Below, piece after piece: positions 61,625 through 64,000 of a stretch of 64,000 bases of DNA; position 1 is the stretch's first letter, and each line of letters starts with the position of its first letter. Origin of the DNA: Saccharospirillum sp. (lineage in GTDB: Bacteria > Pseudomonadota > Gammaproteobacteria > Pseudomonadales > Natronospirillaceae); assembly GCA_018402545.1 (NCBI GenBank), contig JAGYIL010000002.1, positions 524,573 to 588,572 on the forward strand, written 5' to 3'. The translations under genes and the position numbers were made by a program. The notes beneath the pieces are model-generated. The model had not been told where the DNA came from and did not search any database. It saw only the letters and a program-made list of their open reading frames with translations.

Positions 61625-62323
61625 TTACTTCGGGTCGACAAACAAATAGCCAATACCGCGAATGGTCTGAATTTTGGGTGTCTCGGTGACGGCCTGAAGC
61701 TTGCGACGCACATTGGAGACGTGCATGTCGATCGAGCGGTCATACGCCATGATTTCGCGGCCGAGCACTTCGCGGTACAGGTCTTCTTTGGGAACGGCCT
61801 TGCCCACGCGGGACATCAGCACGCGCAATACCTTGAATTCACTGGTGGTCATGGGCACATGCTCGCCCTCGCATTCGACTTCGTAGGTGTCGAAGTTCAG
61901 GGTGACGCCGTTGCATTCCAGAGTACCGCTGTCGCTTTCCTGCTGCACTTTGTCGAGTTCAATCCGGCGCAGCAGTGCTTTGATGCGCGCCAGCAATTCA
62001 CGGTGACTGTAGGGTTTGGCAAGGTAATCATCGGCGCCCAGCTCCAGGCCCAATACCCGATCCATCTCCTCACCTTTGGCCGTAAGCATCAGCACAGGAA
62101 CGGAGGAGTGATTGCGAATTTGACGCAGCGTTTCAAAGCCATCGATGCCGGGCATCATGACGTCGAGGAGGACCAGATCGTAGCTGTGCTCGCGCAACTG
62201 TACGATGCCATCCTCACCACTGTGAGCGGCACTGAGTTTGTAGCCTTCGGCATCGAGGTACTCGCCGAGCAGTTCGGCCAGATCGCGATCATCGTCGATC
62301 AGTAAAATATGAGATTCATTCAT
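61625..62323 (-). CDS. cpxR: OmpR-family response regulator, CpxR-like
   Basis: Two-component regulator of 232 residues. Receiver with DDD near residues 10-12, D54 in VLLDVMMPGIDG and K in YLAKPYS; winged-helix DNA-binding domain about 130-228 (TSEFKVLRVLMSRVGKAVPK; YDRSIDMHVSNVRRKL). These match CpxR. A GTAAA-N6-GTAAA box 42 bp upstream points to autoregulation. First gene of the cpxRA operon, divergent from smrA. Confidence 0.9.
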   Translation of the reverse strand: MNESHILLIDDDRDLAELLGEYLDAEGYKLSAAHSGEDGIVQLREHSYDLVLLDVMMPGIDGFETLRQIRNHSSVPVLMLTAKGEEMDRVLGLELGADDYLAKPYSHRELLARIKALLRRIELDKVQQESDSGTLECNGVTLNFDTYEVECEGEHVPMTTSEFKVLRVLMSRVGKAVPKEDLYREVLGREIMAYDRSIDMHVSNVRRKLQAVTETPKIQTIRGIGYLFVDPK

Positions 62324-62364
62324 AGCATTCAGTGTCCTCTATCGTTGCAGCGCTGACGATACAT

Positions 62365-62380
62365 TTTACCGCTCTTTTAC
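62365..62380 (-). promoter_or_regulatory. CpxR box
   Basis: Minus strand GTAAA-AGAGCG-GTAAA, two half-sites 11 bp apart, matching the CpxR consensus GTAAA-N(4-8)-GTAAA. It lies 42-57 bp upstream of cpxR and 85 bp upstream of smrA. Confidence 0.7.
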
Positions 62381-62464
62381 AACGAGCCCGTGATAGTGCT
62401 CTTTCCCGCCGTGCCGAGCACCGGTACATGCTGTTAGAATACGGTTAAATTTAACAGGTGTCTT

Positions 62465-63052
62465 ATGGAAGACGACGACGAATTCAAAATTTTCCGTCAA
62501 GAAATGAAAGGCGTGCGCCGTATACGCACTACACCGAGGGTCGAGACAGCCAAACCCGAGGTACCCGAACCCAGTTTGCTGCATCGGCGGCAGATGGCGG
62601 TGAACGTGGAGCAGGGTGACCCGAATCACCTGACGGAAGAAATCATCGACCTGGTGCACCCGCTCGATATTCTGGAGCACCGCACCGATGGTGTGGCCCA
62701 CGGTGTCTACCGGAAGCTCAAGCGTGGCCAATACCCGATCGATGCCCGTCTGGATCTGCACCGCAAGTCCATGGCCGAAGCGCGTGCCGAAGTATATGGC
62801 TTCATTGCTGACTGCCTGCGCTACGATGTGCGTTCAGCGATGATTTTGCATGGCAAGGGTGAGCGCGGAGAGCCGAAAGCCTTCCTTAAAAGCTGTGTGA
62901 ACACCTGGCTGAAACAAATGCCGCAGGTACTGGCGTTTCACTCGGCGCAAAAGCATCATGGTGGGGTGGGCGCGCTGTATATTCTGCTGCGTAAAAGTGA
63001 TCGCAAGAAAGAAGAAAACCGGGAACGTTTTATGAAAGGTCGCACGGAATGA
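62465..63052 (+). CDS. smrA: Smr-domain endonuclease SmrA
   Basis: Smr/MutS2-C-like nuclease of 195 residues. The domain (about 98-185) shows LDLHRKSMAEARAEVYGFIA, the HGKG motif in ILHGKGERGEP and AFHSAQKHHGGVGALYILLR, all catalytic or nucleic-acid contacting parts. E. coli SmrA has the same layout. Its stop overlaps the next gene start (ATGATG). Confidence 0.92.
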   Translation: MEDDDEFKIFRQEMKGVRRIRTTPRVETAKPEVPEPSLLHRRQMAVNVEQGDPNHLTEEIIDLVHPLDILEHRTDGVAHGVYRKLKRGQYPIDARLDLHRKSMAEARAEVYGFIADCLRYDVRSAMILHGKGERGEPKAFLKSCVNTWLKQMPQVLAFHSAQKHHGGVGALYILLRKSDRKKEENRERFMKGRTE

Positions 63053-63603
63053 TGGTCGGGCAGAACGCAAGGCGGCGGGCGTTATTAACCTGGGTTGCTG
63101 GTATGGCACTGGGGTTGAGCTCAGCGGGGTACGCCGATGATCGCTGGACGCAGGCGGGTGAAGTGTTGCTCTACGCCCTGCCGCTGACGGCGGCGACCGC
63201 AACTTATACGCTCGATGATCCGGAAGGACGTTCGCAACTGGCTTTGGCTTATGGCGTGACGCTAAGCACCAGTTATGTGCTCAAAGGCCTGATTGAACGG
63301 GAGCGGCCAGACGGAACAGATGATCTCAGCTTCCCCAGTTTCAGTGCCGCTTCGGCCTTTACCAGCGCGGCTTTTATTCAGCGCCGCTATGGCTGGGATG
63401 CCGGCTTGCCCGCCTATCTAGCAGCCAGCTACGTTGGCTGGAGCAAGGTGTATTCAGACCGGCATCACACGACGGATGTGCTTGCGGGTGCCGCGCTGGC
63501 CTGGGGCGTGAATCAGTGGCTGGTTGAACCGGGCTCGGACTCGCAGTTTGCCCTGGTGCCAACCAGTGGCGGTATGGCGTTGGCATTCGAAGTGAATTTC
63601 TGA
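63049..63603 (+). CDS. PAP2-like phosphatase, degenerate active site
   Basis: PAP2-superfamily protein of 184 residues with a signal-like N-terminus (to about residue 29). Motif 1 is intact (K79...R86-P87 in KGLIERERP). Motif 2, normally PSGH, reads PSFS (96-99), so the catalytic His is missing. Motif 3 is S132-K133...H139...D143, with Lys replacing Arg. Similar envelope proteins exist, so it may be a non-catalytic or altered enzyme. Coupled to smrA by a 4-bp overlap. Confidence 0.78.
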   Translation: MMVGQNARRRALLTWVAGMALGLSSAGYADDRWTQAGEVLLYALPLTAATATYTLDDPEGRSQLALAYGVTLSTSYVLKGLIERERPDGTDDLSFPSFSAASAFTSAAFIQRRYGWDAGLPAYLAASYVGWSKVYSDRHHTTDVLAGAALAWGVNQWLVEPGSDSQFALVPTSGGMALAFEVNF

Positions 63604-63739
63604 GTGCCGGGTAGGGCCACCCTGCATCTGGCACGGGCTCACGGCAATCAAGCTGACCTTAACTGTGAAGGTTGAATTCAATGCGGGGAGTCTGGTCTTG
63701 CGAAGCCATTTCGTAGCGAGTGAGTATCTCTCGTCGAAA

Positions 63740-63826
63740 TGGTGCCTGGGAGAGGATTTGAACCTCCACGGGGTTGCCCCCACTAGCACCTGAAGCTAGC
63801 GTGTCTACCAATTTCACCACCCAGGC
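63740..63826 (-). tRNA. tRNA-Leu (CAG)
   Basis: Class II tRNA of 87 nt. Acceptor GCCTGGG/CCCAGGC, D-arm with AATTGGTAGACAC, anticodon loop TTCAGGT (anticodon CAG), long variable arm GGGG-CAA-CCCC, T-arm GGTTCAAATCC, and an encoded CCA end. Identical to the next copy. Confidence 0.97.
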
Positions 63827-63865
63827 TGAGCGGTTACGGTGTTAAAGCATCATCCGGTGAAATCT

Positions 63866-63952
63866 TGGTGCCTGGGAGAGGATTTGAACCTCCACGGGGT
63901 TGCCCCCACTAGCACCTGAAGCTAGCGTGTCTACCAATTTCACCACCCAGGC
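63866..63952 (-). tRNA. tRNA-Leu (CAG), second copy
   Basis: Sequence identical to the copy at 63740-63826, 39 bp upstream of it in the same transcript. A possible TAGTAT -10 with GCGCGCC discriminator lies near 63987-63999 (minus strand), as in stable-RNA promoters. Confidence 0.97.
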
Positions 63953-64000
63953 AATACCGGATGTGCCTACCGTCGGCAAGCAGGCGCGCATACTAATGAG

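Overview
The window reads as a chromosomal segment of a GC-rich marine or halophilic gammaproteobacterium. The core genes (fbpAB, hslR-hslO, cysQ, rppH-ptsP, typA, divergent ilvA/rpiA, cpxRA, smrA, two tRNA-Leu) are of a Pseudomonas/Oceanospirillales type. A Saccharospirillum- or Marinobacter-like host is plausible, but this is inference from gene content and style.

Layout. 1-6.5 kb: a Fur-box-preceded iron(III) ABC transporter (permease truncated by the window edge), a GNAT, a phosphate-type surface lipoprotein behind a four-half-site Pho box, a LysE exporter and an MBL hydrolase. 6.5-7.1 kb: a non-coding region that I read as a sigma54-dependent, CrcZ-like small RNA with three A-rich (CA-motif) hairpin loops. 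7.1-22.5 kb: housekeeping genes (hlyU, hslO, hslR, cysQ, imelysin-like lipoprotein, HAD phosphatase, rppH, ptsP, a hybrid histidine kinase, typA, GST, methyltransferase, CPBP protease), interspersed with long intergenic palindromes. 22.5-28.3 kb: an AT-richer accessory island of small genes with integron attC-like sites, an intact IS30-family element and two genes broken at its ends. 28.3-34 kb: a MalEFG-type sugar ABC operon with an intracellular GH5-like hydrolase, divergent from an ArsR-type regulator with a novel-looking C-terminal domain. 34-42.6 kb: many small enzymes and conserved unknowns. 42.6-48.8 kb: a fructose/ribose-type ABC locus (frcBCAK-like), transaldolase and a ROK regulator. 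49-57.5 kb: PPOX protein/MocR regulator pair, ilvA, rpiA, and a cytoplasmic-sensing MCP translationally coupled to a REC-EAL phosphodiesterase. 57.6-64 kb: YbaK, GNAT, CpxAR with a CpxR box, SmrA, a PAP2-like protein and two identical tRNA-Leu(CAG) genes.

The most interesting theme links three places. The small RNA at 6647-6865 carries AAAAACAACAACA, AAAAACAATAACAA and a longer CAAAAACAAAAACA-type loop. Almost the same A-rich motifs sit directly beside the ribosome binding sites of the malF-like gene (32824-32843), the sugar-binding-protein gene (30781-30793) and the frcB-like gene (42777-42789). This is the arrangement expected for Hfq/Crc-type catabolite repression of sugar uptake, with the small RNA as a decoy under sigma54 control. 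No Crc, Hfq or CbrAB gene lies in the window, so the link is a prediction.
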